Source: Flavobacterium sp. J372 (GTDB taxonomy: Bacteria; Bacteroidota; Bacteroidia; Flavobacteriales; Flavobacteriaceae). Taken from it: a stretch of 64,000 nucleotides of DNA. The notes below the pieces were generated by a model, which saw only the letters and a program-made list of their open reading frames with translations, did not search any database and had not been told where the DNA came from. Location of the stretch: assembly GCF_024699965.1 (NCBI RefSeq), contig NZ_JAJOMZ010000004.1, positions 2,354,001-2,418,000 of the forward strand, written 5' to 3'. Positions within the stretch are counted from its first letter, which is position 1; every line of letters begins with the position of its first letter. Below are positions 27,969 to 37,174 of this stretch, in pieces. A program made the position numbers and the translations under genes.

Positions 27969-28925
27969 TTAATTCCCGGCAGTTAACTTATATGACACCA
28001 ACGGTTTCTTGTTGACGAATATTGTAAGCGTCCCTTTCGCATTGTCTCCTAAAACCAGATTAAATTCGCCTGCACCGTCATTGATTTTTGGAAAAACCTT
28101 GTTTGCAAATGCGGCAGAAGTATATTGGTACATCACTTCATCAGTAGCCTTAAATCCCTTAATTTTGAATAACGTCTTCTCACCTGTACCTGTTATAATT
28201 ATACCCATCACAGGGGAAACCAGTTGATAATTAAGATTATATACCAACGGTAAAGCTGCAAATTCCGAAACCGTTTTTGAAGTAAGCAGCCAGTTTTCAT
28301 TTTCAGGGAAATGATTCATGAAAAACAGGTCGGGACTCGTAAAAAAGTAGCTGTCATCAAAACCTGAACCGGCACTGGCGGCAAATCCGCCTGCACCCCA
28401 GGTAACATCTAGCAGTTTCCATACGCCATTTATCCTGACGGCATTCCAGGCATGATTGATTCCTGATGGCCCTTTACCTATTTGCGCCGGGTTGTTCTTG
28501 GCGCTGCCGTATATTATTTCGCTCTTTAGCCCCATTTCTTCCGCTGTAACTTTGTACAAAGTTGCGTAACCATTGCATACTCCCTTTCTTGAGCGTAATG
28601 TTTTTATTGCGAGTTCGTTATCTGCCGCTTCAATTTTAGCACTACGCTCAGCCTGAGATGAATATGAGATATTCCTGTTTCTCCTACCGGCAGCGTTTGG
28701 TGAAGGGTCATATTTTATATTATGCGCCATCCAGGTGAAAAGGGCACGGGCTTTGTCTTCCTCCCGATAAAAATCTTTACTGATATGTGCAGCCAGCTTA
28801 TCAGGTGATGCGAATGCCGTTGGGTATGACCTTACTTTTACATCAACATTTTTATAATCTCCTGCATTGGCCGCCAGACTAAACATTGCTAACAGCCCCA
28901 CTACTATTGTTGACAAATGTTTCAT
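27969..28925 (-). CDS. Secreted transglutaminase-like protein (copy 2)
   Basis: A 318-residue paralogue of the next gene downstream, with a signal peptide (ending AANAG) and the triad residues in RKGVCNGYA, INHAWNAVRING and LLDVTWGAGG. ARALFTWMAHNIKYD aligns with the other copy. All three catalytic residues are retained in both copies, so both may be active. Sequence identity is moderate rather than high, so the duplication is not recent. Confidence 0.9.
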   Translation of the reverse strand: MKHLSTIVVGLLAMFSLAANAGDYKNVDVKVRSYPTAFASPDKLAAHISKDFYREEDKARALFTWMAHNIKYDPSPNAAGRRNRNISYSSQAERSAKIEAADNELAIKTLRSRKGVCNGYATLYKVTAEEMGLKSEIIYGSAKNNPAQIGKGPSGINHAWNAVRINGVWKLLDVTWGAGGFAASAGSGFDDSYFFTSPDLFFMNHFPENENWLLTSKTVSEFAALPLVYNLNYQLVSPVMGIIITGTGEKTLFKIKGFKATDEVMYQYTSAAFANKVFPKINDGAGEFNLVLGDNAKGTLTIFVNKKPLVSYKLTAGN

Positions 28926-28995
28926 ACAGAGAGATATTCAAGAAGGATGCCAGTTTTGAGGAAGCTTCTTAGCTACTGGCTCAGCAGCTGATAGC

Positions 28996-29682
28996 TTAGT
29001 TGCTATAGTGATAAAATATCCCCTTATCATGGGGTGTCCACAGGCAGGCGCGCTGGTTGGCTGCTTTCAGGGCATTATTTGCCCAGGTATTGCAGGTGTA
29101 AAAAAGGCTGTAGGTGCGATTGGCTTCGTAAAAAGCATCATAATCGCCATAGCTTCTGTCGGCTATCCACAACACTTTTTTACCATCATCGTACTGAAAG
29201 CTTTCCTGAATATATTTTACCAGGCTCTTGTAATCATCGTTGCTGATGGTGAGCTTCACGCACTCATCATCTTCTTTAACTTCTTTATAAAAACGCGTAT
29301 GCATTGCCGATGTACCCAAGTAAAAAGCCGCCTTGGCCGCCGTGCTTGCCTTTAGGTCGCTCCATTCAGGTGTGTCGAGGTAGAAGCCCTTATCGCCCCA
29401 ACCGAATGCCACGAAGTTCATAATACTGTCCTTCGAGCGTGTGTGAGTATACAAAAGGTCCCGGCTCCAGTCTTTAATTTCATTCTTAACAGGAACGAAT
29501 ATATCGGTATGAACACCATTAGAGTTGATATAAACAGTAACGTCTCCGCTTTTTACAGGAGATGTGTTTACCGGAATAAGCGGAATAAGCGCACATGCTA
29601 AAAGATATGCCCCGATTAAAATAAGGATGCCCAGCAGCAGCCGGCGGATATACCCTAACGTTTTAAGTAGATGCCTGTTCAT
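28996..29682 (-). CDS. DUF2459 / TIGR02117-family protein
   Basis: A 228-residue protein with an N-terminal membrane anchor (LLLGILILIGAYLLACALIPLIP) and an extracytoplasmic domain matching the TIGR02117 (DUF2459) family: INSNGVHTDIFVPV, FVAFGWGDKGFYLDTPEW and LFYTCNTWANNALKAA. The conserved His, Asp and Cys suggest a papain-like NlpC-type fold, but no activity is established to my knowledge. The ATG at 29682 (MNRHLL) lies inside the 3' end of the upstream reductase gene, so the genes are coupled. Confidence 0.88.
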   Translation of the reverse strand: MNRHLLKTLGYIRRLLLGILILIGAYLLACALIPLIPVNTSPVKSGDVTVYINSNGVHTDIFVPVKNEIKDWSRDLLYTHTRSKDSIMNFVAFGWGDKGFYLDTPEWSDLKASTAAKAAFYLGTSAMHTRFYKEVKEDDECVKLTISNDDYKSLVKYIQESFQYDDGKKVLWIADRSYGDYDAFYEANRTYSLFYTCNTWANNALKAANQRACLWTPHDKGIFYHYSN

Positions 29683-30205
29683 AATCAAAGTCCCTGATAA
29701 TAGCTTTTAACGCATCATCAAGTTCTTTATTGGATATTTTGCCCGACTCCACATCAAAATTTTCATTGAATGACGGTAACGAAAATGTGGCTTTAATATT
29801 CCCGCCATAATGAGGAAGGCTTATTTTAGCGGCCTCCATAGCGCTTTGGCCTCCCCTACGCCCCGGTGATGTTGAAAGCAAAAGCATAGGTTTGTGGCTC
29901 CACACCTCTTTTTTCTGGCGCGATGCCCAGTCGTAGATATTTTTGAATGCTGCAGTAAGGCCTGCGTTATGCTCGGCTACAGAAAGCACTATAACATCTG
30001 CCCATTCAATCCTGTCAAGAAATGCGCGGGCTACATCAGGCTTACCTAGTTCCTTCTCAATATCCACGCTGAAAAGCGGCAATTCATAATCATTAAGATC
30101 GATGATATCTTTTTCATCGGCTTCAAAAAGCGTAGAAGCGTAGGTTGCGAGTTTTTTGTTGATAGATTGTTTACTGCTGCTTCCGGCCAGGGCAAGTATT
30201 TTCAT
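29663..30205 (-). CDS. NADPH-dependent FMN reductase family protein
   Basis: A 180-residue flavodoxin-like oxidoreductase. The N-terminal LALAGSSSKQSINKKLA forms the FMN phosphate loop, and LSVAEHNAGLTAAFKNIYDWAS and STSPGRRGG are the typical flavin-contacting segments of the NADPH-dependent FMN reductase family (ArsH/SsuE/azoreductase-like). The physiological acceptor is unknown. Its 3' end overlaps the DUF2459 gene. Confidence 0.92.
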   Translation of the reverse strand: MKILALAGSSSKQSINKKLATYASTLFEADEKDIIDLNDYELPLFSVDIEKELGKPDVARAFLDRIEWADVIVLSVAEHNAGLTAAFKNIYDWASRQKKEVWSHKPMLLLSTSPGRRGGQSAMEAAKISLPHYGGNIKATFSLPSFNENFDVESGKISNKELDDALKAIIRDFDYEQAST

Positions 30206-30268
30206 TTGTATGGTTTTTTATTACAGCTAAAATTAAGGATTATATTCGATTTACATCCATTGAATAAT

Positions 30269-30276
30269 TACATTTG
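30269..30276 (+). promoter_or_regulatory. -7 element for the DUF6122 gene
   Basis: TACATTTG, exact TAnnTTTG match. It places the transcription start near 30283, downstream of the first in-frame ATG (30274), and so supports the ATG at 30304 as the true start. Confidence 0.6.
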
Positions 30277-30303
30277 GGTTATAGTATAAATTCTCACGTA
30301 TAT

Positions 30304-30675
30304 ATGCAGACATTTGTGCACTACTTTTTACACTTGGTATTCCCATTAGCTATTGCATATGTATTTTTAAAAAAAGACTGGAAAAAAGCATATATCATTT
30401 TGTTAGCTACTATGCTGGTTGACTTAGACCATTTATTTGCAGCACCAGTATTTAAAGCAAACCGGTGCAGCATCAATTTTCATTTTTTACATACATATTA
30501 TGCCATGTTGGTATATGTGGTGCTTCTGTTTTTTCGGAAACCGTTTAATATTATAGGTATCGGGCTTCTATTTCATATGCTTACAGACCTTGTTGATTGC
30601 TTATGGATGTATTCACGATGCAAATCCTGCTTTTCTGATTCGCCGGCGTCAGGCCTGTTACAGCTATTGATGTGA
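30304..30675 (+). CDS. DUF6122-family membrane protein
   Basis: A 123-residue protein with about four hydrophobic segments (FVHYFLHLVFPLAIAYVFL, AYIILLATMLVDLDHLF, YYAMLVYVVLLFF, IIGIGLLFHMLTDLVDCLW). The His/Asp-containing motifs DLDHLF, CSINFH and FHMLTDLVDC match the Flavobacteria family DUF6122 and recall membrane metal-dependent hydrolases of the YdjM type; that link is speculative. The last ten or so residues after CKSC look unlike the family as I remember it. Confidence 0.8.
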   Translation: MQTFVHYFLHLVFPLAIAYVFLKKDWKKAYIILLATMLVDLDHLFAAPVFKANRCSINFHFLHTYYAMLVYVVLLFFRKPFNIIGIGLLFHMLTDLVDCLWMYSRCKSCFSDSPASGLLQLLM

Positions 30676-30833
30676 TATTTTGTCTAACGCCATTAGTTAG
30701 TGCCACTAAAAGCAATGATATATATTTCTGTCTCATAGTAGTTGTCATTACTGATTGGCAATTACGATTGAAAATGTTTTTAACAAATGTTAAATCTGAT
30801 ATAACCATTCACAATTTTATCACAATGGTTGCG

Positions 30834-30841
30834 TACATTTG
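30834..30841 (+). promoter_or_regulatory. -7 element for the ethylene-receptor-like kinase gene
   Basis: TACATTTG, exact TAnnTTTG match, about 60 bases before the ATG at 30901. Confidence 0.55.
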
Positions 30842-30900
30842 AAGGCTTATAGGTTCGCCGATAAGCTGATTGTAATCATCCATACTATTAGCTACTACCA

Positions 30901-32430
30901 ATGCAGGAGATAAATGAATTTCTTCAGAAATTCTTCGATACAGGATCATTCCCTGCCAGATGGCATTGCGGCAAATGGAGTGAATTCCATGGCTGGCTTT
31001 ATATATTATCTGACGTTGCCATTTGGGCAGCATATTTTACTATACCTATAATACTTGTGCGTTTTATAAGAACGCGTAAAGACTTGCCTTTCACTAAAAT
31101 TTTCTGGCTGTTTGGCGCCTTTATCCTGGCCTGCGGTGCGACACACCTTATTGATGCCGTTATATTCTGGTTCCCTATTTACCGCATAAGTGCTTTTGCC
31201 CGTTTAGTTACCGCCATAGTTTCGTGGGCAACCATTGTGGCGCTTTACAGAATTATGCCACAGGCCCTGTTGTTACAGTCGCCAAAAGAGCTTGAGCGTA
31301 AGGTTGCTGAGCGTACTGCTGAACTGAATGCTACTGTACAGAGAATGCGTTTTATGGCAGATGCCATGCCTCAGATTGTGTGGACTGCAAAAGCCGACGG
31401 GACACTTGATTACTTTAATAAAAGAACACTTGAATTTACAGGTAAGACAATAGCAGAACTTGAAGCATGGGCATGGATAAATTCTATGCATCCCCACGAC
31501 CAGGAAATAAGTATGCAAAAATGGAAGAAGGCCCTTGAAGATAAAGTGCCTTTTGAAATCGAAAACAGAATACTGGCAGCAGACGGGAAATATTACTGGC
31601 ACCTTAACCGCGGTGTACCACAGTTGGATGAAAATGGTGAAATAGCCTGCTGGGTTGGCACTGCAACCAACATAGAGCAGCAAAAGCGCAATGAGGAAAT
31701 TCTTGAGAAGACTGTAGCCAAAAGAACTGAAGAACTTCGTATTGCCAACGAAAACCTGGTGCAGAGCAATAATGACCTGGAACAATTTGCCGGTTTTGCA
31801 TCGCATGACCTGCAGGCCCCGCTTAAAACAATAAGCATGTACCTGAGCATGCTTGCCGAACGTAATAAAGATGTGCTGGATGAAAGTTCTTTGGGATATA
31901 TTTCTAAAGCCACAGCCGCAAGCCACCGAATGCGTACATTGGTGCAGACATTGCTGCAGTTCTCTAAAGTAAATGCATCACAAACAAATCTGACAGATGT
32001 AGACCTTGAACAAGTTGTGCAGGTAATACGCAATACCATGCTTGACAGCCATGCCCCGGGTTCTGTTATAATCAACAACAATACCCCCCATAGACTGTAT
32101 GCAGATGAGTCTATGATTACACAGGTATTGCAAAATGTTATTGCAAACGGGATTAAGTATAATGAGAATGATGTGGCTGAAATCACAATAGAATCAGTTG
32201 AAAATGAAGATAAAATTGTTATCTCGGTAACCGATAACGGGATTGGCATCGCTGCAGAACATCTTGAAAAGATATTTAATGTATTTACAAGGCTTACATC
32301 TGATACGAAAGGTACAGGCCTTGGGCTATCCATCAGCAAAAGGATTATGGAGAAACATAAAGGTACTATATCCGTAAGTTCAACCGTTGGGCAGGGCACT
32401 ACATTCACGCTCACGATACCAAAAGCTTAA
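30901..32430 (+). CDS. Histidine kinase with ethylene-receptor-type membrane domain and PAS
   Basis: A 509-residue sensor kinase. Residues 33-120 form three membrane helices that align with the ethylene-binding domain of plant ETR1: Asp38, Tyr45, Ile48, Pro49, Ile75, Cys78 and His82 have exactly the spacing of ETR1 Asp25, Tyr32, Ile35, Pro36, Ile62, Cys65 and His69, with ACGATHLID around the copper ligands. A coiled segment (about 127-150), a PAS domain (about 150-262), a second coiled segment, and the kinase core follow: H-box SHDLQAPLKT (His302), N-box NVIANGIKYNEND, and DNGIGI and GTGLGLSIS boxes. No response regulator is adjacent. Copper and ethylene binding are predicted, not shown. Confidence 0.9.
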   Translation: MQEINEFLQKFFDTGSFPARWHCGKWSEFHGWLYILSDVAIWAAYFTIPIILVRFIRTRKDLPFTKIFWLFGAFILACGATHLIDAVIFWFPIYRISAFARLVTAIVSWATIVALYRIMPQALLLQSPKELERKVAERTAELNATVQRMRFMADAMPQIVWTAKADGTLDYFNKRTLEFTGKTIAELEAWAWINSMHPHDQEISMQKWKKALEDKVPFEIENRILAADGKYYWHLNRGVPQLDENGEIACWVGTATNIEQQKRNEEILEKTVAKRTEELRIANENLVQSNNDLEQFAGFASHDLQAPLKTISMYLSMLAERNKDVLDESSLGYISKATAASHRMRTLVQTLLQFSKVNASQTNLTDVDLEQVVQVIRNTMLDSHAPGSVIINNNTPHRLYADESMITQVLQNVIANGIKYNENDVAEITIESVENEDKIVISVTDNGIGIAAEHLEKIFNVFTRLTSDTKGTGLGLSISKRIMEKHKGTISVSSTVGQGTTFTLTIPKA

Positions 32431-32460
32431 TATCACAATATCCTATATGTTTTCTTATAT

Positions 32461-32495
32461 CAATTAAAAAGCGGCGTAATGTCGCTTTTTAATTG
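32461..32495. terminator. Bidirectional terminator between the kinase and sbtA
   Basis: CAATTAAAAAGCG (32461-32473) pairs perfectly over 13 bp with CGCTTTTTAATTG (32483-32495) around a 9-base loop; A and T runs suit both convergent transcripts. Confidence 0.9.
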
Positions 32496-32529
32496 ATAAT
32501 ATTTAAGCAAATTCCATCTGCTTATTTGT

Positions 32530-33486
32530 TTAAAGTCCCGCCACAAGATAATACAACGGAAACCCTAGTGTTATATTTAAAGGAAACGTTACACCGAGTG
32601 CCATTGGCAGGTAAAAACCGGGGTTTGCTTTAGGCGCAGCGATTTTCATGGCCGCGGGTACAGCTATGTAAGATGCGCTTGCTGCCAGCACAGCAAAAAT
32701 AAATCTGTCAGCCATGTTATGTGTTACAATCTGGCTTGCAAAAGCAACTGCAACCCCGTTTAACAACGGTACTACAATACCAATGGCAAACGGAAACCAG
32801 CCCCGCCTGAATAAGCTGCCCAGCTTCCTGCCACTTACAATACCCATATCTAGCAGGAATATGGCGAGAAATCCTTTGAAGAGATCATTCGTGAATGGTT
32901 TAATACCTTGTGCTTGTTCAGCATTTGCCAAATAACCTATTATAAGGCTCCCCAAAATAAGCAACACGCTGCCATTTGTAAGCGAATGATGAATTACAGA
33001 GCGCTTGCTCACGCTGCTGTCTTCTTTGCTGAAGATTGAGATAAGGATTAATCCCGCAATAATGGCCGGCGATTCCATAAGCGCCATAATAGCTACCATA
33101 TGCCCCGTAAGCTGCTGGCCCTGCAGTTCAAGGTAAGAGGCTGCCGTAACAAAGGTAACCGCACTTACCGAGCCATACGCAGCAGCAATTGCACCTGAAT
33201 CATAAACATTAAATTTTTTCCTGAGTATGAAAAACACATATAGCGGAATCAGCAATGCCAGCCCGACGCCAAAGAGCATGGCCCATAATATTTCTAAGGT
33301 AAAAACTTCATGTGACAGCTCCTGCCCACCCTTGAAGCCAATGGCAAAAAGCAGGTATAGTGATATAAATTTTGAAGAGTTTGGCGGAATTGCAAGGTCG
33401 CTTTTTAAATAAACAGCCACAATGCCCAATATAAAAAATAACAATGCCGGATTGGTTAAATTCTCGGCCAATAAGTTTATGTTCAT
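32530..33486 (-). CDS. sbtA: Sodium-dependent bicarbonate transporter SbtA family
   Basis: A 318-residue inner-membrane protein with about ten hydrophobic segments, matching the SbtA family (PF05982): NPALLFFILGIVAVYLKSDLAIP, LFAIGFKGGQEL, GSVSAVTFVTA and GFYLPMALGVTFPLNITLGFPLYY. SbtA imports bicarbonate with sodium. In this heterotroph it would feed anaplerotic carboxylation rather than carbon fixation. It starts five bases after the tsaC-like stop and is the last gene of the icd-led operon. No SbtB-type PII partner is adjacent. Confidence 0.92.
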   Translation of the reverse strand: MNINLLAENLTNPALLFFILGIVAVYLKSDLAIPPNSSKFISLYLLFAIGFKGGQELSHEVFTLEILWAMLFGVGLALLIPLYVFFILRKKFNVYDSGAIAAAYGSVSAVTFVTAASYLELQGQQLTGHMVAIMALMESPAIIAGLILISIFSKEDSSVSKRSVIHHSLTNGSVLLILGSLIIGYLANAEQAQGIKPFTNDLFKGFLAIFLLDMGIVSGRKLGSLFRRGWFPFAIGIVVPLLNGVAVAFASQIVTHNMADRFIFAVLAASASYIAVPAAMKIAAPKANPGFYLPMALGVTFPLNITLGFPLYYLVAGL

Positions 33487-33490
33487 AAGG

Positions 33491-34468
33491 TTAGGTTATT
33501 ATTGTTCCGTAATTTGCTCTTTTAAGCTTATCATTCAGTGCCCGGCCTACGCCATCATCAGGGAATTTCTGTACAATGATCAGGTCAAGCCAGCATGCAT
33601 CAAGCCGGTGTAATGATGTGTACAAATTGGCAGCAGCCTCATTAAGATCTGATGTTTTGCTAAGTGAACACGTTACCGTGCAGCTTTCAATTCCTGCAGG
33701 CTTTTCACCATAATATAGCAGCCCCACTTTTCTGTCACTAAACTTTTGCAGGAGTTCTGAAACATCATTTGAAAATATTAAAGGTGTCTTGGGTGCATAA
33801 TGACGCGGATACATGCCGGGGGCTACAGGTTTTGCTCCGCCGCTGTGTACTTTTGTAGTTTCACAAACAGCAGTAATCTGCGCTTCAGATATCGTTCCGT
33901 GCCGGTGTATTACAGCTATATTGTTTTCAAAACCCACAATGGTTGATTCAATACCTACAGCGCAAGAGCCACCGTCAAGTATCAGCGGTATCTGTCCATT
34001 GAAGTATTTATGTACATGTGAAGCTTCAGTAGGGCTTATGCTCCCAAAAGGGTTTGCACTGGGCGCTGCAACCGGTTTTCCTACAGCTTTCAGCAGTTCA
34101 ATTGTTACAGGATGATTAGGTACGCGCACAGCAACGGTCTCCAGTCCGGCTGTAATAATACCAGGTACAGATGGATGTTTTTTTAGCAGCAATGTAAGAG
34201 GCCCCGGCCAAAAGGCAGAGGCAAGAGCGCTGGCTGCTTCGGGTATTGAAGCCGCAACCTCATCAAGTTGCATCACGTCAGAAATATGAAGTATTAGAGG
34301 ATTGTTGCGGGGGCGTTTTTTAATATCAAATATCCGCGTAAGCGCTTCATGTGAATCAATCACAGCTGCCAGCCCGTAAACGGTTTCTGTCGGCATCCCT
34401 ATCACCTCTCCTGATTGCAGGGCTGCTGAGGCGGCAGCAATATCTTTTGTTACAATGGTTCCTCTCAT
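33491..34468 (-). CDS. Threonylcarbamoyl-AMP synthase (Sua5/YrdC type)
   Basis: Makes threonylcarbamoyl-AMP from threonine, bicarbonate and ATP for the t6A modification of ANN-decoding tRNAs. The YrdC domain is clear: GEVIGMPTETVYGLAA (about 20-35), KKRPRNNPLILH, FWPGPLTLLL and APSANPFGSISPTEASHV. The 325-residue length and C-terminal extension (GMYPRHYAPKTPL onward) identify the longer Sua5 form. Bicarbonate is a substrate, an interesting coincidence with the sbtA gene five bases downstream. It overlaps the upstream DUF6671 gene by four bases. Confidence 0.95.
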   Translation of the reverse strand: MRGTIVTKDIAAASAALQSGEVIGMPTETVYGLAAVIDSHEALTRIFDIKKRPRNNPLILHISDVMQLDEVAASIPEAASALASAFWPGPLTLLLKKHPSVPGIITAGLETVAVRVPNHPVTIELLKAVGKPVAAPSANPFGSISPTEASHVHKYFNGQIPLILDGGSCAVGIESTIVGFENNIAVIHRHGTISEAQITAVCETTKVHSGGAKPVAPGMYPRHYAPKTPLIFSNDVSELLQKFSDRKVGLLYYGEKPAGIESCTVTCSLSKTSDLNEAAANLYTSLHRLDACWLDLIIVQKFPDDGVGRALNDKLKRANYGTIIT

Positions 34469-35301
34469 GGGTTACATATATTGCAGTACATGGGGTTTTC
34501 GGCCTGCACACCGTTTGGGTATAGTTTTTCTTCAGTATAAGTACAGCCTGCACAAGTGTAGATATGGCTTAATGTTGATGCCGTGCCAAAGCCGCACAGC
34601 TCGCAAGGCAAACCTTTACGAACTTCTGTTACGCCAAAGCCCGGCAAAGAACATTGTGGACAAAGAGATTTAATCTTTTCAACCAGCTTCTCAGCAGCTT
34701 TTGCTATGACATTCATACGCTTAGGGTTATGCATAGCCCTCATATCGGTTTCAATAGTATAGCTGCCATATTTTTCAAGGTATTCCTCGCTGAGCTTAAA
34801 GAGTTGATTGGCGTCTGTTATACCTTTAATAATGCCTTCATTGCTATTCCTGCTTTTGCGGATGATGACTGCATGGCTTGGAAAGCATGCTAACTCAAGG
34901 AATTTTTCTAACTGTTCATGATTACAAATCTCAGCGCTGCTGAAATTCGTTTCAAGTGATAGTTCCCTCGCGATTATTTCAAGATTGTTCTGCTTATCAA
35001 CAAGCATCAGGAGTTCATCGTCAGCTGCAGCAAAAAATACCGAAGGATGCGGGCCAAATGAACCTTCACTCGCAACAACAAGGTCACATTTAAAAGCCTG
35101 CATCCCTTCATCGCACTTGCGGCGCAATGTTACAAGTGCGTCATCCTCACGCTCAACTTCACCCGTAAATGTGCCAAGCTTGTCGGTATCAAAGCCATCT
35201 GCCACGATACAGTTTACTCCAAGGGCCTGTTTTAATAGCGGAGCAATTACCTGTTCTTTGCGGTGTTTGGTGACAATAAGTAAAGTTCGTGTGGCAAACA
35301 T
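34465..35301 (-). CDS. DUF6671-family protein with C-terminal zinc ribbon
   Basis: A 278-residue cytoplasmic protein that I assign to DUF6671; its function is unknown. The N-terminal part contains LLIVTKHRKEQVIAPLL and VVASEGSFGPHPSVFFAAADDELL, and the C-terminal 75 residues carry four Cys pairs (CPQC, CELC, CAGC, CNIC), a likely double zinc ribbon that could bind RNA or protein. It overlaps the tsaC-like gene by four bases and touches the upstream small gene by one base, so all are co-transcribed. Confidence 0.82.
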   Translation of the reverse strand: MFATRTLLIVTKHRKEQVIAPLLKQALGVNCIVADGFDTDKLGTFTGEVEREDDALVTLRRKCDEGMQAFKCDLVVASEGSFGPHPSVFFAAADDELLMLVDKQNNLEIIARELSLETNFSSAEICNHEQLEKFLELACFPSHAVIIRKSRNSNEGIIKGITDANQLFKLSEEYLEKYGSYTIETDMRAMHNPKRMNVIAKAAEKLVEKIKSLCPQCSLPGFGVTEVRKGLPCELCGFGTASTLSHIYTCAGCTYTEEKLYPNGVQAENPMYCNICNP

Positions 35302-35558
35302 TAATCTATTAATATATCGGCATTTATTACAAGCTTCTGATTAGCATCTAAGCCTGACATCTGTTCAAGAAACAATTCTTTTGTACGTGTAAGCTCCAGT
35401 TTTCTTTTAAGCGATTGATCATCGCTGTGGCCATTGCGTATTTCGTGGCTAAAATTTTGCCTGCTGTGGAACTGGATTTTATATTCCAGGAGATTGCCAA
35501 TAATTTCTTTAGCTTCAGCAACAGTAAACTCACCATCAATTAGTTTATATTTTGACAT
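35301..35558 (-). CDS. Small hypothetical protein
   Basis: An 85-residue basic protein predicted to be mainly helical (FTVAEAKEIIGNLLEYKIQFHSRQ, SLKRKLELTRTKELFLEQM). No motif or family is recognised. Its stop overlaps the DUF6671 start, and its start lies within the 3' end of the small membrane gene upstream. The tight coupling on both sides supports it as a real gene. Confidence 0.7.
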   Translation of the reverse strand: MSKYKLIDGEFTVAEAKEIIGNLLEYKIQFHSRQNFSHEIRNGHSDDQSLKRKLELTRTKELFLEQMSGLDANQKLVINADILID

Positions 35559-35712
35559 CTGTTTTAAGTAATTTAAACATTAAACATGCTGTAATTATTG
35601 TTATTGCAGGAAGTGCTTCTTTGCTGTAGGGCCAGGGGGACAGCAGTAAAGCTGCCCCTGTACCCACAAACACCATCAACAAAATAAATTCTTTTTTACC
35701 CCGCCTTGTCAT
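35545..35712 (-). CDS. Small two-helix membrane protein
   Basis: A 55-residue protein (MTRRGKKEFILLMVF...) with a basic N-terminus and two hydrophobic segments (FILLMVFVGTGAALLL and ALPAITIITACLMFKLL). An upstream in-frame ATG at 35754 would overlap the end of icd; I prefer 35712, which lies one base past the icd stop. Function unknown. Confidence 0.6.
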   Translation of the reverse strand: MTRRGKKEFILLMVFVGTGAALLLSPWPYSKEALPAITIITACLMFKLLKTDVKI

Positions 35713-35713
35713 T

Positions 35714-37146
35714 TTACTGACCCTGCCCAAGCGAGTAAGCATCTTTTCCATCAAACTTGTATAGGTTTTCAGTTTTTATAACATCTATGCCCATTTCTTC
35801 GCAGGCGCTCAGCAGGGTTATGATATCTTTATTAGACATTGCATTGCCCCCTTTCTTGAAGCGGCAGCGCCAATGGTCTGTGCAGAATGTCTCACTAAAG
35901 CCTTCAGGCCATACTTTTATACCCCTGTTTGTAATCATTGAAAGCTGCAGGTCATGCTGTTCAATCTTTTTAACAATTACCGCGAGCTGCTCAGGGTCAG
36001 TGCCTGTCCAGTGAACAAAAAGGTCAACACCCGTTAACTCTTTTACTGCAGGAGTACGCCTTTTGTAAACGGGCAGTTCAATTGCAGCGCTGTTGCTGTA
36101 GCTTACCGGTTTAAGTTGTGACGGTACATTCCCAAGATTAGCAATTACAGCCTCAGCAAATTCTTTTGTACCCACGAGGCGGGTGCTTATGTCTTCTTTG
36201 TACATGTCATATGTATGTATACCGTCTTCAATAGTCTTTAACCATGCGTTTTGCACCTTTTCAGCAACAGCAGTCTGCCCTATGTGGTTCAGCATCATTA
36301 CAGCGCCCTGTAAAAGCCCTGAAGGGTTGGCCATATTTTGCCCGGCGCGGCGCGGTGCCGACCCGTGTATAGCTTCAAACATGGCACACTCCTCACCAAT
36401 GTTTGATGAACCTGCAAGGCCCACAGAACCTGCTATTTGCGCAGCAACATCAGAGAGAATGTCGCCATAAAGGTTTGGCATAACAATTACGTCAAAAGCC
36501 TCAGGAGTATCAGCCATTTTGGCTGCGCCTATATCAATAATCCAGTGTTCGTTTTCAATATCGGGATATTCAGCTGCAATCTCATCAAACACTTTATGGA
36601 AAAGCCCGTCGGTCTGCTTCATGATATTGTCTTTCGTAAAGCAGGTAACCTTTTTGCGGCCATACTGCTTAGCATATTCAAAAGCGTATCTAACGATCTT
36701 TTCGCAGCCTGGCCTTGATATAAGCTTTAGGCACTGTACCACTTCATCAGTTTGCTGGTGCTCAATCCCGGCATAAAGGTCTTCCTCATTTTCACGGATG
36801 ATCACAACATCCATAACTGGGTGTTTGGTTTGTACAAAAGGATGCAGGCTTATACAAGGCCGTACATTGGCATACAGGCCCAGGAATTTACGAGTGGTAA
36901 CGTTCAAGCTTTTGTAACCTCCGCCCTGTGGCGTAGTGATAGGCGCCTTAAGGAAAACTTTGTTTCTCCTGATGACATCCCATGATTCTTTTGCAATGCC
37001 TGAAGTGTTGCCGCTGAGGTAAACATTTTCGCCAACCTCAATCTCTTTAATTTCGATTTGTGCGCCTGCAGCCATTATTATGGCAAGAGTAGCATCCATA
37101 ATTTCGGACCTATACCGTCTCCTTTTGCAACCGTAATTTTCTTCAT
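35714..37146 (-). CDS. icd: NADP-dependent isocitrate dehydrogenase, frameshifted near start
   Basis: TCA-cycle enzyme converting isocitrate to 2-oxoglutarate and CO2. The body shows the isocitrate/isopropylmalate dehydrogenase signatures PITTPQGGGYKSLNVTTRKFLGLYANVRPC, IIRENEEDLYAGIEH and NLYGDILSDVAAQIAGSVGLAGSSNIG. The true N-terminus is MKKITVAKGDGIGPEIMDAT from the ATG at 37146; the sequence has one C where two are expected at about 37105 (the GPEIM codons), which breaks the frame. Adding that base gives 477 residues, a normal length. A frame opening at 37177 is an artefact of the missing base. It heads a six-gene operon ending in sbtA and is divergent from a LysR gene. Confidence 0.93.
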
Positions 37147-37174
37147 CTAAAAATGGTTTTAAAGATTTACATGG

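Noticed and set aside
28954..28979. Terminator upstream of the transglutaminase-like copy 2 gene
   Set aside because: GCCAGT/ACTGGC can pair across a 14-base loop, but no T run follows on the minus strand.
30269..30841. Additional FNR-like operators before other TAnnTTTG promoters
   Set aside because: I checked the expected position upstream of the -7 elements at 9401, 17995, 30269 and 30834 and found no TGAY-N4-RTCA match, so the geometry seems specific to the low-oxygen locus.
31273..31926. A long minus-strand frame inside the ethylene-receptor-like kinase gene
   Set aside because: It is antisense to well-conserved PAS and kinase motifs and has no protein-like motifs of its own.
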